DNA from: Musa acuminata AAA Group
Lineage: Eukaryota > Streptophyta > Magnoliopsida > Zingiberales > Musaceae
NCBI RefSeq assembly: GCF_036884655.1
Contig: NC_088357.1
Span: 3,897,001-3,961,000 of the forward strand
Direction of reading: 5' to 3'
DNA length: 64,000 nt
Of this stretch, positions 26,403-38,919 are shown piece after piece. The notes beneath the pieces were generated by a model, which did not search any database, was not told where the DNA came from, and saw only the letters and a program-made list of their open reading frames with translations. Position 1 is the first letter of the stretch, and each line of letters opens with the position of its first letter. The translations under genes and the position numbers were made by a program.

Positions 26403-27662
26403 ATGCCTTCCGAGACCTGCGCTGCTTCCTTCACCTACTTCTTCTTCTTCTCGTTCGCCATCTCGGCCGCCCAGCAAACCGATGCCGTCTACTGGTCGCC
26501 GCCCAACGTGGCTGTGTCCTTCCGCCCGAGCGTCGCCCTCGTGATCGGGATCTTCGCCCTTATGTTCTTCCTCACCTTCCTCCTCATATACGGCAAGGTC
26601 TGCCACTCCGCCGCCGCCGCTCACGCCACCGACCTCCTCGTCGCAGACGCCGCAGGCCATGGAAGGTTTATACTGCCCCAGGACCGCTTCTCCGGCATCG
26701 ACAGGACCGTCATCGAGTCCCTACCCTTCTTCCGCTTCTCGTCGCTGCGCGGCGTCCGCGACGGCCTCGAGTGCGCCGTCTGCTTGTCCAAGTTCGATGA
26801 CGCCGAGGTCCTCCGGCTGCTGCCCAAGTGTAAGCACGCGTTCCACGTCCGCTGCGTTGACCGCTGGCTCGAGGCGCACTCCAGCTGCCCCGTATGCCGG
26901 TGCATGGTCAACGCCGACGACGACGGCCTCTTCAAGTACTCCACCAGCTCTCGCTTCCTGTTCGCCTCCGACCGGCTCGAGGCCAGCGGCCGTGACCTCG
27001 AGTTGTTCGTGGAGCGAGAGCCCAACGACGCCCGCAATCTCCGCGGCTCATCAGGATTCAGCATCAGTAGTAGCTTCCGGAATACCGACAAGTGGCGGGA
27101 GTTGCCAACGCTCGAAGAAGGCGCCAGTGGCGGCCGAATCCTGCACAAGTTCAAGCACAAGATCATCGTCTCCGATGTCGTGTTCAAGAGCCGGTGGAGC
27201 GACGTGAACTCGTCCGACTTGATATCCTTGGACCTGGAAATGCTATCCGGTAAAGACGTGGTCTGGAATGTGGAGTCAACGAGATCAAGCGCATCAGAGG
27301 GAAAAGCTTCACCTGATGACAAACTACTCAGGATTAAGGAAGAGATGGAGAAGAAGAGACTGCTCGAGATCAAAGCCAGCCAGATCAACAAGAACAACTC
27401 GATGTCTGTTCCAAGCATTTCATCGAGCGGCACCAACACGAGAGCTCTTATTTCCTCAGGCAACAGATCGATGTCGGATATCACAAACGTATCAAGGTTT
27501 ATGCAGCTCAAAGATCCCGGCAACAGCGCAACCCATGGAGATGAAGACGAGAAGGCGAGGAAACTCTGGCTGCCGATCGCGAGGAGGACCGTGCAATGGT
27601 TCGCGGGAAGGGAGAGGAGGTCACAGATGCAGTGCAGCAGAAGAGAGTCCCCAGGTGTTTGA
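26403..27662 (+). CDS. ATL-family RING-H2 E3 ubiquitin ligase, intronless
   Basis: This is a membrane-anchored ubiquitin ligase with a single 419-codon exon, as is usual for ATL genes. Residues 1-22 form a signal-like hydrophobic start, and a transmembrane helix spans about 41-63 (SVALVIGIFALMFFLTFLLI). The GLD-type motif RDGLECAVCL leads into a complete RING-H2: Cys124, Cys127, Cys143, His145, His148, Cys151, Cys162, Cys165, including the conserved Trp of DRWLEAHSSCPVCR. The long Ser-rich C-terminal tail with HKFKHKIIVSDVVFKSRW resembles the ATL42/ATL43-type long members I recall. All eight metal ligands are present, so activity is expected. The gene is strongly GC-rich in its first half. 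Its substrate is unknown. Confidence 0.93.
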   Translation: MPSETCAASFTYFFFFSFAISAAQQTDAVYWSPPNVAVSFRPSVALVIGIFALMFFLTFLLIYGKVCHSAAAAHATDLLVADAAGHGRFILPQDRFSGIDRTVIESLPFFRFSSLRGVRDGLECAVCLSKFDDAEVLRLLPKCKHAFHVRCVDRWLEAHSSCPVCRCMVNADDDGLFKYSTSSRFLFASDRLEASGRDLELFVEREPNDARNLRGSSGFSISSSFRNTDKWRELPTLEEGASGGRILHKFKHKIIVSDVVFKSRWSDVNSSDLISLDLEMLSGKDVVWNVESTRSSASEGKASPDDKLLRIKEEMEKKRLLEIKASQINKNNSMSVPSISSSGTNTRALISSGNRSMSDITNVSRFMQLKDPGNSATHGDEDEKARKLWLPIARRTVQWFAGRERRSQMQCSRRESPGV

Positions 27663-29019
27663 TTCGGGACTCGTCATATTCCTTGCCATGTCGCTGAATC
27701 TTAGCATCAAAGACAAGCGGTGTTCGGCTGCATTCTCTCTGCTTTTAATTGGAGGAAGCCACAAACAAAAGCTCTGCTCGTGTCAGTATACGACTCTTCG
27801 ATCTGTTCATCTCAGAACATAAACAAACCTTGAAGTAATGAAATCAAAATATAAATATATAGCTTCTGAGAACGATCAAATCCTTTTAGAAGAACTGCAT
27901 GGTATAGAGTTCCGGATTAGGGATCAAATTAGGCTTGGAGAGGCTTGAGAAAGATCAAAGTCAGGTACAGGACGATGATATCATGGTTTAGACATATCAA
28001 GCACCAGCCGAAGTCAAGCATGCCATGGTTTAGACATGTGAAGCACCAAAGGCATGCATCTGCAGCTGGGATTTCATTGCCTCCTCTGTTCGATGATGTT
28101 GACAGATGGGGTGATGGTTGTGTTGGCGTGATGGTTTGGCATACGAAGTGTTGTCTGCTACAGCAGATGATCCAACTCAATCTGCTCTTCGTGACGCAGC
28201 CACAGAACTCTTCCGAACCCTCTTCTTCGTCTTCCTCTTCTTAATTGCCCACTAGCATAAGAGTAGATACCACTGAAATCTCGAGGGTGTGTTGATGGAG
28301 CTCGATAATCTATAAAGTCGACTCGAGATTTCACATTTGGATCAGGATCCAAGGCAAAATAGCTCCTCGTTGTCATATGAAGGATCCATTCATTGTTGTT
28401 AAGGCGTTCATCGGTACGTGGGAAGGACAGGGAGATGCTATATTATTTTACTTGTCATGTCGCAACGACGGGTCGTCTTCCCACTTGATAGAATCCACGG
28501 CATGATATAAGACTAATGGAACTCTAAGCTTGATGGAAGGAGGTGGGATCACACGGAATGGCGAGCTCGGATTGGTGGAATTCATTGGAGTGTTGGTAGC
28601 AAAAATCCACACGGGGGTCGTTGTTTGGGACGATGAGCTCTCCTTGCCTGTAGGAGACGACCAATGGAGTTTAATTCCGACCTCGTTGACTTTGCGAAGG
28701 ATGGGTTTGTTTACCACAGAAGGTTAATGAATGGTGCCAACTATCACTGGATATCGATGCACTTAGCAATCTTTATGGTCGACTCCTTTGTGTGCTATCC
28801 AGTTTCAGGAGTTTACATGACTGACGTCTCCCAAGAGAAACCTTACAGATTTCAAGTCGGAGGTTCTATTTTTCTGTCGACGTACTCAAGTTCTAGTAAT
28901 TTCATGTATATACACATGTATACGTAGAATATGTGGGACCCTATCATCTCATCTACAAATGACGTGACACTACACGTCATTTGTGATGCTTTCTTCATCC
29001 CCAGGGAGGTAAAAAGAAT
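27663..29019. other. Intergenic region between ATL and aquaporin genes
   Basis: 27663-27900 is probably the 3'UTR and flank of the ATL gene. At about 27983-28047 a short direct repeat of ATGGTTTAGACAT and AAGCACCA appears twice. Open frames at 28158-28927 overlap on both strands and match no family I know. The segment ends with a bZIP-like inverted repeat and a duplicated piece of aquaporin coding sequence, listed separately. Confidence 0.5.
28955..28984. repeat. Perfect inverted repeat with two TGACGTG cores
   Basis: ACAAATGACGTG at 28955-28966 is followed after six bases by its exact reverse complement at 28973-28984. Each arm carries a TGACGTG core, the class of site bound by plant bZIP factors. 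It lies 36 bases past the aquaporin stop codon, so in the transcript it could also fold as a 12-bp stem. Confidence 0.8.
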
Positions 29020-29063
29020 CTAACAGAGTGGCTTGGTGATGCTTTCTTCATCACCAGGGAGGT
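28985..29063 (+). repeat. Short duplication of the aquaporin 3' coding end
   Basis: GATGCTTTCTTCATCNCCAG and the following GGAGGT occur at about 28985-29009 (downstream of the stop codon) and again at about 29038-29063 (inside the last codons). The downstream copy has one substitution in the core and then diverges. It is a local duplication of about 25 bases. Confidence 0.75.
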
Positions 29064-29941
29064 CGTCACGAGGCCGCATGAGATAGAGGTGGTCGTAGAC
29101 GAACCCCGCGAGGCCACTCCCCACGAAGGGCCCCGCCCAGTACACCCAGTGATTGGTCCAGTCCCAGGTGGCCAGGGCGGGCCCGAAGGACCTCGCCGGG
29201 TTCATGGAAGCCCCCGAGAAGGGCCCGCCGGCGAGCGTGTTGGCCCCCACGATGAGACCAATGAGCAGCGGCGCCAGCACCGACACGATGCCCTTCTTGG
29301 GGTCTACGATGATGGCGTAGATGGAGAAGACCATGGAGAAGGTGAGGACGACCTCCATGATCGCACCTTGAAGGGGCCTTATGCCCGCACCAAGCGCGTG
29401 AACAGGGACGGCCTGCTCCACCGCCAAGGGTAGGAGTTAGTTCCGAGATATGAGCAGGTAGCAGACGAAGGCGGCAAGCAGACTCACCTGCCCTCCAGCG
29501 ATGTACTGGAGGAGGAAGCAGGCCATGGAGGAGCCCAGCAGCTGGACGATCACGTAGAGGACGCAGCGGAAGATGGTGACGTAACCGCCGGCGGCAAACC
29601 CGATCGTGACGGCGGGGTTCAAGTGCCCCGCCGAGACGTCGAGGCCGACGGCTACCATCACCGCCACCAGCATCGCCTGAGCCACAGCCACCGCCGTCAG
29701 TCCCATGATCGAGTCCTGCCCTCCTGCCATCTTCCCTGCAACAACCACCACCGATGCCACCCCTCAAATACCAAACCCAGCAACAGGTTGAGAAAAGGAA
29801 ACGAGTCATGTTACCGGCGGTCATGGACGCAGCGACGCCGACGAAGACGAAAAGGAAGGTGAGGAGCAGCTCGGTGAGGACGGACCGAGCGAACTCCGGG
29901 TCGGTCATCTCCTTTCTGCTTCCCAGCTTTATCCTCGCCAT
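29020..29941 (-). CDS. Tonoplast intrinsic aquaporin, TIP4-like, three exons
   Basis: This is a vacuolar-membrane channel for water and possibly small neutral solutes. Exons are 29941-29815, 29735-29488 and 29412-29020, giving 255 residues. The six-helix MIP fold is complete. The two NPA motifs are HLNPAVT (NPA 82-84) and SMNPARSFG (NPA 196-198). [21 protein letters not shown] and [21 protein letters not shown] match TIP4 proteins. The helix-2 selectivity position, usually His in TIPs (VAHA), is Gln here (VAQA), and the loop-E position after NPA is Arg. Intron positions in loops fit the TIP pattern. The acceptor of exon 3 could lie three bases earlier (one extra Gln). A TATATAAA-like element at 29983-29990 lies just upstream. 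Confidence 0.95.
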
Positions 29942-30561
29942 CTCCGGGGTATGGTACCAATGTTTGGTCCTCTGTTGGTGGATATATAAAGAGCGAGGAA
30001 GAGCTAATTACGTGGCCTGGCTTTTTACTGTGTGAATAGCTCTGTCAGATAAGGTTGAGCAACTTTGGCCAGATATTTATTTGTTGAGATGAGCAATAAG
30101 GCAGTCGACGTCATCTAGATATTTCTAAGCACCGTAAATTTGGATCAGATATGATTTCCATCAATGTGACCCGAATCCAATACAAAGAGAAAGATTTCCA
30201 TCGGATTGAGTGCACCCGAATCACAAATAAAAATCTAATCTAACGATTACCTACATATTAAAAAAAATTGAAGTTTGAAATTTTTTCGTATAATATTATA
30301 ATTAGAAAATTCAGATAATATCACTGGTCACGTAAAATAATTATTTTATCTCTATTGTCGTCGGAATCACCGTCGTCTCCGTCACCGTCGCTGTACCCTA
30401 GCTGGACCTTTGGGGGGATAGTACGGGTAGGGGGGCGGCCGACGGGGTCAGCCGAAACTCGTGGAGGCTGCCAACAGCAATGCTTTCGGTGGTCCAATGT
30501 GCTTTTCCTCATGCGAAAAGAATGGAACGTAATGCCTTATGTGGTCCGCAGTGTCAATCTC

Positions 30562-30592
<31 letters not shown>

Positions 30593-30997
30593 TAACTTAA
30601 ATAATTATTTTTGTCGGAAACATCTTTATCATTGTTGGTGTGTTCTTTTTGAATCTATGGACATCATAGAGTGGATCCACGAATCTATCCTAAAGACGTA
30701 AGTAATAAAAAAAGTAGAACAGGAAATCAATATAGGACAACCCTTTTATGAAGGCATAAACAATTAGGGAAGAGAACGAGGACAACTAGTGGAAATAGCT
30801 CTCTTGTATGTCGAGAGTGAGAATCGATGGGGCAACCCATACGTGAAAATATAAGCGGCCAGAAGATGGTGGTGGGTGGTGTGACTAACTGGTGAAGGAT
30901 GATATAAGTGTAAGATGATCATTTTGAAAAAAAAACAAAAAAAAAGTATTATATAAATTTTTTTCAAAGTTGGGACGCTCAAATTTGTTCTCGGAAT

Positions 30998-31051
<54 letters not shown>

Positions 31052-33640
31052 TCTCCATAAGTTGCTATAAATAAATTATAGTTGAAACTTAAATTTATAT
31101 CAATATATTTTAATAAAGAAACATGAGGTTAAAAACATTAAAAGGTATGTCAGTTGTTGAGCTATATTTTTCTGATTGATTTTTGTGACATATATAGAGG
31201 ATCTTAGTATTGCGTGATACATGTGTGCTATATTGATGTGTGACACGGATGGAGGAGCAACTTACCCAAAATAATATCCACTAATTCGTTTTTAAATATC
31301 ACACTTATTTATCAAGAATTTACTTTGGCAAGCTTTTTTCTCTCTATATCTCAATTTTACTTCTCCTATTCATTATTTTCTCCTCGAGAAAAGAAAAAAA
31401 ATAATCACCAAGAAACCTCGTAAAAAAAATAAAGAATATAAAAAGATTGAATCCAAGTATATCGATTTGATTTAACCATACATATAAGTACGAAAGATTA
31501 AGTTCATTAACAACAACAACAACAACAACAACAATATCATAAAAATTAATTATTTAACACTGATTATATGAATCATTTATCAAAAATGAAATCGGTTAAG
31601 ATGTCTTTCTCGCTTGATGGTTACAATACATAAATTTTCCAACTAAAATTAAAATTTTTAATTTAACCAAAACTATTAAATCGATTATTCATAAATTTTA
31701 ATTGAATGTCCCAACGTGGATCAAATTGGAAGGTTGGATAAAGTTGTGGAAACATGAGGAATCCTTCCACAGCATTCATTGTACTACCTCAATCGGACCA
31801 TCCTTTAATGCCCGATGCCGACATATCGTACTATTCCTCGAAGCCACATAGCTACCTGAATGAATGTCCCACGCAATAAATCACTCTTCGATGCCACTCA
31901 ACTCTCACATCGCGTTATGTTTTTAGATGGTACATTCGGTAAGTTCTTTTTTGAGTTTTCCATTTGTGTATATGGAGATATACATATGTTTTTAGAGAAA
32001 AAAGGAATAGCTTTTTTTTCGACATTGATATTAGCTATGTGGTACGATTTGACTTTTCAATTCAACGTGTTTATGAAAGAAAAAGAAATAATATCATGGA
32101 TTTTGATTTTCGAATCATTAGGTAGTCACACGAGAAAGAAAGAAAAATGAATAATATTGAAGCATGAAAATGTTTAACGAGATATCGACATTCAAATTAA
32201 AATTAACATACAAGGAAATATATATTATAAAATTACTATTAAATCAATATCAAAATAATAATTTTTTAATCATCTTGATTTAAATAATCTATGCTAATGA
32301 TTAGGTCATCACTTCATACCATAAAAAAAATCTACCCACACAATAAAGAGAATTTAAAGTCTCTTTCTTAGGTCTTTCTTTTGTCCAACCGATAAGGTCA
32401 CTCTACCAATTCTCTTAAGGAAAGGTTGGATGGAATAAAATCCAAAGGGAACGCCGTCAACCATCCTTGTCAACATTAAAGTAAGATTGGGATGCTCGTT
32501 CCATTGGTGGCCCAATCTACTTTGTAGAGGTTGGTCGGAACTTTCATCGACTTCTCCATGATAAGTGCTCGTGTCTCGTTGTAACCCATACAATCATCAT
32601 TTTATCATCATAAAATGTTGGAAGAGGAGAAAAGCCTTCCTATTACAATGAAATTGTTTCGCGTAGCAAAAGGTCAACATAATACAACAACAGAGATTAG
32701 TCAACAAAAAAAAAAAAGGTGTAGAACGATAGGTTCTAATAAGCATCAATTTAATTTGCTCAATTGTTGTAAGGATTTAAAAGGTAATTGTGCTTTATTT
32801 TTAGATATGTATTCTTAGATCAGATAGGCTGATTAACAAGAGATCTACAAACTTTGCCCTCTAAAAGATCTTCAATATTTTTATTGGATTACCACAAATT
32901 AGTCTCGAAATGTATATTAATCTTAACAATTTTTCCACACTTGCAAGGTGATTTAACTTGAAGTGTGAACGCAACTCTAAAATTTCTGATTAAATACTAA
33001 AAAAGAGGGATAAATGTAGAATTCAAATTTGTTAGTGCAAATTATGATTGTTTAAGCTGGAAGAGGGGTTCGAATCCAACTAGGGTTCTTTCTAAGTCAT
33101 ATCATCACTTACAAAGTGCTTAACCCGTGAAATGAAGTTTTTGACGATTAAGATAGTCTTGAGTTCAGACTAATCGAATATGCAATCCGTAGAATAAATG
33201 AATCGACATAGTTATCAAATAAATTCATAGTCGATTAATTATAGTGAAGAGAATTGTTCAGTGAATCAAGAACATACTAAAGGGTCATTTTTAATAAGTG
33301 ACTTTGAATATCATTATATTTGAGATTATCATGGGGAACATGCTATGTATTCATGCTTAATCAAACTAATGGCATCGTGTCCAATACGTTCCTTGACTGG
33401 CTCAATCTAGACTAGAGATACGTTGACACGATCATGTGTGATCATCGATGGGCTCAAGTGATCGAAGCATCTGTCATGTATCGTCACATTGTACTGACAT
33501 GCTACCCAAACAATTTATCGTCGACCAGCCACGTGCGATTGATGTGGCCTCGGGTGATCGACGCGTCCACTATATGTTACCATAAGATGATAAGGTATTT
33601 GTCATGTCATCATAATATACTTTTGTTTATATTATCATAA
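29942..33640. other. AT-rich intergenic region with microsatellites
   Basis: The first 300 bases are upstream flank of the aquaporin gene. 30340-30530 is a GC-richer patch with overlapping frames and no recognised protein. (TA)n tracts lie at about 30559-30587 and 31001-31047, and (AAC)n at 31510-31533. The rest, to 33640, is AT-rich sequence with short open frames unlike any family I know. Decayed transposon sequence is likely but was not identified. Confidence 0.5.
31001..31047. repeat. (TA)n microsatellite
   Basis: An uninterrupted TA dinucleotide run of about 46 bases. Confidence 0.98.
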
Positions 33641-33746
33641 TGTACTTATCATTGATACCATCATCCATGGAACGAACGATCCCTTATGGATGGGTGAAGC
33701 TATCTTTCTCTGTCCGCGCTCTTAATTTCTTCGTCTCAGTCCGTGG

Positions 33747-33779
<33 letters not shown>

Positions 33780-34219
33780 AGTCATGGACGAGGAGGATAA
33801 GGGTTGGAGAGGCAACTTCATGGTCTTATCACCTTGGATGCTTTGGAGAAGCAACCAAGAAACAAGTAGTCATAATTTATGTGGCTATATTGGGTTGGCC
33901 AATGGAAGCTTGTTGGGCTACGATCTCAGGAGTGCTCGTCTCACTTTGGCAACCTTCCATATATCCTTCACCTCACTTTGGTCCAAGCTAGAGAGGGACA
34001 TCATCGCTGTTGAAAAGGAGGTTAAAATGACCATTGCATCTTTTTGTTTCCTTGTCCAAATCAAAAGACAACGTTGTCGTAAAGAGGTGAAAAAAGTCGT
34101 CGCACTTTTTTTTTTCCGTGTCAATTTAAAACACATCGTTGTTGCATTGACCCAAAATATCATTTGTCGAAGCACAATGATTCCTCGCTACATAGTAAAT
34201 TATAATCTTCGTTTTTTAA

Positions 34220-35075
34220 TATGATTATCGGGTAATCTAAAGGATTCTTATTATTTTTTCATATTAATAATAAATAAATTTATTAGTCGTTTAAATGATA
34301 AATCTCTATTATTTGTTGATGATATTTTCTTGATTGATGAAAACTTAGGTTGAATTAATTATACGCTTGAACTATAAAGATAAAGTCTTAGAAACTAAAT
34401 GTCTTAGATTTAGTGGGACTAAGACTGAATATATAAAATATAATTTAGTTATTCTAATAATAGATTTAAAAAATATAGTTAAATTAGATGGATAAAAAAT
34501 CTCATCTTGAATTAATTATTCAAAAATATAGAGGGATTGATGAAGCTATTATTCATAGAGTAAAAAAATAAAATAATTAAAATAATATTAGAAGTCTTAT
34601 ATAATTATCGGATACTTTTGAGATTAATTAAAAAATTTATAAGTTAGTTGTGAGACTAACAATACTTTATAGATCTGAGTGTTGAATAACTAAGAAAAAA
34701 CATATACAAAGAGCTTTTGCTATCGAGATGAGAAATATTAAGATAGATATATGAAGTTAATAAAAAAAAATATATTAATTCGTGAACAACTAAGTATCAA
34801 TTCCATGAAGAATAATACGAAAGAAAATCGTTAAAATGATGTGGACATATGTTGATGAGACATTCGAATATGATAGTCAAAAGAGATAAAATAATTTATT
34901 GATATCAATTACACAATGAGAGATAGAAGAAGATAAAAATAATAATAATAATAAAATATAAAATTTTTAAATATTCTGAACTTAACTAAACATATAACTT
35001 TTTGCATATCTCAATGGTAATAAAAGATCTATGTAGTCGATTCTAAATAATTGACACTTACGACTTTATTGTTGT
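34220..35075 (+). mobile_element. Decayed RTE-type LINE 3' end, copy 1
   Basis: Frames broken by many stops still show the order of a plant RTE-clade reverse transcriptase C-terminal part. LFVDDIFLIDE near 34309-34341 corresponds to the LFADDIVLIDE motif with its catalytic Asp pair. KTEY, a TLYRSEC-like block (TTTATAGATCTGAGTG at 34665) and a final TYNFLHISM-like block follow. It is 5'-truncated, as LINEs commonly are, and ends in an AT-rich tail. It cannot encode protein. Confidence 0.65.
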
Positions 35076-36237
35076 TGCATTTGGTATCAATTTGATAAAA
35101 ATAAATATTTTATAAGATAATCATTTGATCAATCATATTTTATAAATATAAATATTAGATGTATCAAGTTGTTATAAAATAATTTAAAATTAAATATTTT
35201 TATTCGTAAATAATGGTTGATGATAAGTGAAAATATAAATTATTAATAATAATAAAAAAATTAAAGAACATAACATATTTATAAACTTTAATAACAAAAA
35301 ATGAAAAAGCAAAAGAAAGAAGTTAGGAAGGAGGAGGATAAGGGATGGGGGTTGGAGAGGCACTCCACGGTATAATCACCTCGGATGCTTGGAGAAGCTT
35401 GTTATGATCTCAGGTGTGACCTCAAATCGCATATCTCCGGCCATCATTCGATCCTTTTCCTCACTCGGTTTGATTGAGCGTGACAAATCGCTGTTGGAAT
35501 GAGGAGGAAGGATAAGAGATCATTGCATCTTTTTGTTTCCTTGTCCAAATTAAAGATAACGTTGTGTGGATGGAGGTGAAAACATCATTGCACCACCTTT
35601 TTGTTTCCGTGACCATTTCAAACACATCGTTGTTGCATTGTTATAGGTGGCATTGGAATATTACTTCATAGCCCCAAATTCCACATTATAGTATATTATA
35701 ATCTTGGTTTTATATATCATCGGGTGCTAAAGTTCGTTCTATACAAGAAATTTAGTATAAAAATAATAATAATAAAAAAGAATGAGGCGGAATGATTATG
35801 AAAATTACTTATAACTTAAAATTTTAATTTCACGTGTTGCGATATTAAAAAATATCATAACTATTCGTCACAATTGAAATAGAGTTTTATCTTCTTTTCG
35901 ATGTCTATGTAAACTCATATATGCCGAAGACTAAGGGACTATAAAATTTTAGTATAATATTATTTATTAAATTTATAATTTTTATAATATTATTTATTAT
36001 ATTCTAGAGAGCTATCTATATATCATAGTGGGAAGATTATCTATATTAAAAACAGTTTCTTGGAAACATCTTGTCTAATTTTATTTTGTTTGAGTAAAAT
36101 CTATGTCTCTACTACACCAACCAATTCCATAAAAATAATTTTTTTATACAATGATTATTTGGCCAATCATATTTTATAAAGCTGAATATTAGAAGATCAA
36201 AAAGAATTATTGAGATGCATGTGAAAAGATGTAAAGA

Positions 36238-36241
<4 letters not shown>

Positions 36242-36273
<32 letters not shown>
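36242..36273. repeat. (TA)n microsatellite
   Basis: TA dinucleotide run inside the AT-rich block of the composite array. Confidence 0.95.
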
Positions 36274-36276
<3 letters not shown>

Positions 36277-36769
36277 CATTCGTGAATAATTAATTGAGAG
36301 AAGAGATAACAAATATTATTCTAGAAATCATTAATAATACTTTTAAAAATTATTCATGTAGTCAAACCAATAAATTGAGACATTAGAACTTTATATAGAT
36401 TTTAGTTTGATTGCACCAAAGTCTCAATATATATGAAAAATATTTGCCTACAATCAATCGTAACAGCCCAATCACTAAATATGTCGTATAAATCGAAATC
36501 CAAATACAAAATATCGATTTATATGACATATGGTCATCGCCGTTGAAAAGGAGGTTAAAATGATCATTGCATCCTTTTTATTTCCTTGTCCAAATCAAAA
36601 GACAACGTTGTCGTAAAGAGGTGAAAAAAGTCGTCGCACTTTTTTGTTTCCGTGTCTATTTAAAACACATCGTTGTTGCATTGACCCAAAATACCATTTG
36701 TCGTACCTCAAAGATTCCTTGCTACATAGTAAATTATAATATCTTTTTCTATATGATTATTGGGTAACC

Positions 36770-37645
36770 TAAAAGATTCATACTAAGTTGTTATTTTTTC
36801 ACACTAATAATGAATAAATTTATTAGTCAGTTAAATGATAAATCTCTATAGTATATATTATTTACCGATCATATTATCTCGGAAGCTCAAGTTGAATTAA
36901 GTATAAGCTTGAGCTATGAAGATAGTTTCTATCTTAGATTAAGTAATAATAAGACTGAATATATATAAAATATAATTTTATATAATCTAAAAATTTTTAA
37001 AAATATAATTAAATTAGATAGATAAATAATCCTTTTAAGTTAAAGTTTTAGACATTTTGGATCAATCATTCAACAAGATGAGATTGATGAAGCTATTATT
37101 CATAGAGTGAAAAATATGATGGTTAAAATGACAAGGGATGTCAGAAGTCTTGTATGATTATTAGATACCTTTGAGATTAAAAAAAAAAATTATAAGTCAA
37201 TTGTAAGACCAACAATGCTTTATAAATTTAAGTGTTAAATAACTGAGAAAAAAACATACACAAAAAGCTCGTGCTACAAATATGAGAACGTTGAGATAGA
37301 TATATGAAATTAATAGAAAAGATAGAAAAATATATATTTATTTGTGATCAATTAAGTATTATTTCGATAAAGAATAATATGAGAAAAAAATTGTTTAAGA
37401 TAGTATAAACATGTGCTGAGGAGACCTTCCGATGTAACGGTTAGAAGAAAAAATATGATAGTCAAAAGAGATAAAATAATTGATGTAAGTTATACTATGA
37501 GAGGTAAAGGAAAATCTAAAAAGATTTTAATAGAAACTATAAATAAAAATTCAAATATTATAAACTTCACTAAATATATGACTTTTTACATAACTCAATA
37601 ACGACATGTAATTAATTCTAAATAATTAAAACTTACGGTTTTGTT
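36770..37645 (+). mobile_element. Decayed RTE-type LINE 3' end, copy 2
   Basis: This segment parallels the copy at 34.2-35.1 kb in order and sequence: AATGATAAATCTCTAT, then AGACTGAATATAT, GATTGATGAAGCTATTATTC, AAAAAACATACACAAA, and the terminal CTAAATATATGACTTTTTACAT block. The catalytic DDI region is more degraded (TATTTACCGATCATATT). Stops in all frames. It lies in unit 3 of the composite array. Confidence 0.6.
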
Positions 37646-38030
37646 ATTTTTATATTTAGGGTTAATTTGATTTTTAAAAAATAAATTTTTTATAAGATAA
37701 TCATTCGATCAATCATATTTTATGAATCTAAATCTTAGATGCATGAAGTTATTAGAAAATAATATAAAATTAAATATTTTTTATTAACGAGAGGAAATAG
37801 AAACCATTAATAATAATTTAAAATTTTAAAGAACATAACATATTTATAAACTTTAATAGCAAAGAAGGAAACATCGAAAGCATCCCCTCATGGGTGGAGC
37901 TATCATTCTTTGTCTTATACTCTTAATTTTTTTGTCTCAATTTATTATGCAAGAGAAAAGTCATGAACGAGGAGGATAAGGGATGAGGGTTGGAGGGGCA
38001 CTCTACCATCTATTCATCTTGCATGTGAAA

Positions 38031-38215
38031 GCCATGAAAGATAAAATAATTAATTTTAGTTATACGAAAAAAAAGACTTAACAAAAACTATAAATAAAAA
38101 TTTAAATATTTGAACCCAACTAAACATATGATTCTTTGTATATCTCAATGACGATAAAAGATCTATATAATCGATTCTAAATAATTAGGATGTACGGTTT
38201 TGTTGTTATCATATT
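38031..38215 (+). mobile_element. LINE 3' tail fragment, copy 3
   Basis: Only the last approximately 185 bases are present: AAAGATAAAATAATTAATTT through ACTAAACATATGATTCTTTG and AAAAGATCTATATAATCGAT, matching the ends of the two longer copies. Confidence 0.55.
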
Positions 38216-38919
38216 TATACTAATTTGATAAAAAAAATTTATAAGATAATATTCGATCAATCATATTTTATGAATCTAAATATTAGACATATGAAGTTGA
38301 TAGAAAATAATATAAAATTAAATATTTTCATTCATGAATAATAGTTTGATGATGAGAGGAAATAGAAATAATTAATAATAATTTAAAAATTTTAAAGAAC
38401 ATAATATATTTATAAGCTTTAATAATAAAGAAGAAAATATCAAAAAAAGAAATGATGAAGGAGAAGGATAAGGGATGGGGATCGGAGAGGCACTCCACGG
38501 TTTAAGCACCTCGGATGCTCGGAGAAGCTACCGATAAGCACTTGTAATTTGTGTGGCTATTGGATTGGCCATGGAAGCTTGTTATGATCTCAGGTGCAAC
38601 CTCAAATCAAATCGCACATCTCTTGCTATCGTTCGATCCTTTTCCTCACTCGGTTTGATCGAGCGTGACAAATCAATCGCTGTTGGAATGAGGAGGAAGG
38701 ATAAGAGATCATTGCATCTTTTTGTTTCCTTGTCCAAATTAAAGATAACGTTGTGTGGATCGAGGTGAAAACATCATTGGACCTTTTTGTTTCCGTGACC
38801 ATTTCAAACACTTCGTTGTTGCATTGTTATAGGTGGCCATTGGAATATTTCTTCATAGCCCCAAATTCCGCATTATAGTATATTATAGTTATGAAAATGT
38901 CATAACTAGTCGACACAAT

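Larger units (their letters stand above)
33640..38900. repeat. Five-unit degenerate array of a composite repeat
   Basis: A genic-looking block (CGAGGAGGATAAGGG, then GGAAGCTTGTT, GATCTCAGG, TTTTTGTTTCCTTGTCCAAA, and CATCGTTGTTGCATTG) appears at about 33660-34210, 35320-35720, 36530-36760 (partial), 37850-38030 (5' part) and 38450-38890. Between copies lie RTE-type LINE 3' ends and a shared AT-rich block (ATAAGATAATCATTTGATCA with ATCATATTTTAT) near 35110, 36145, 37695 and 38245. The second and fifth genic blocks are most alike (both have GTGTGGAT and TTCATAGCCCCAAATTCC). Units are 0.5-1.6 kb with different deletions. The source of the genic block is unknown. Confidence 0.75.
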
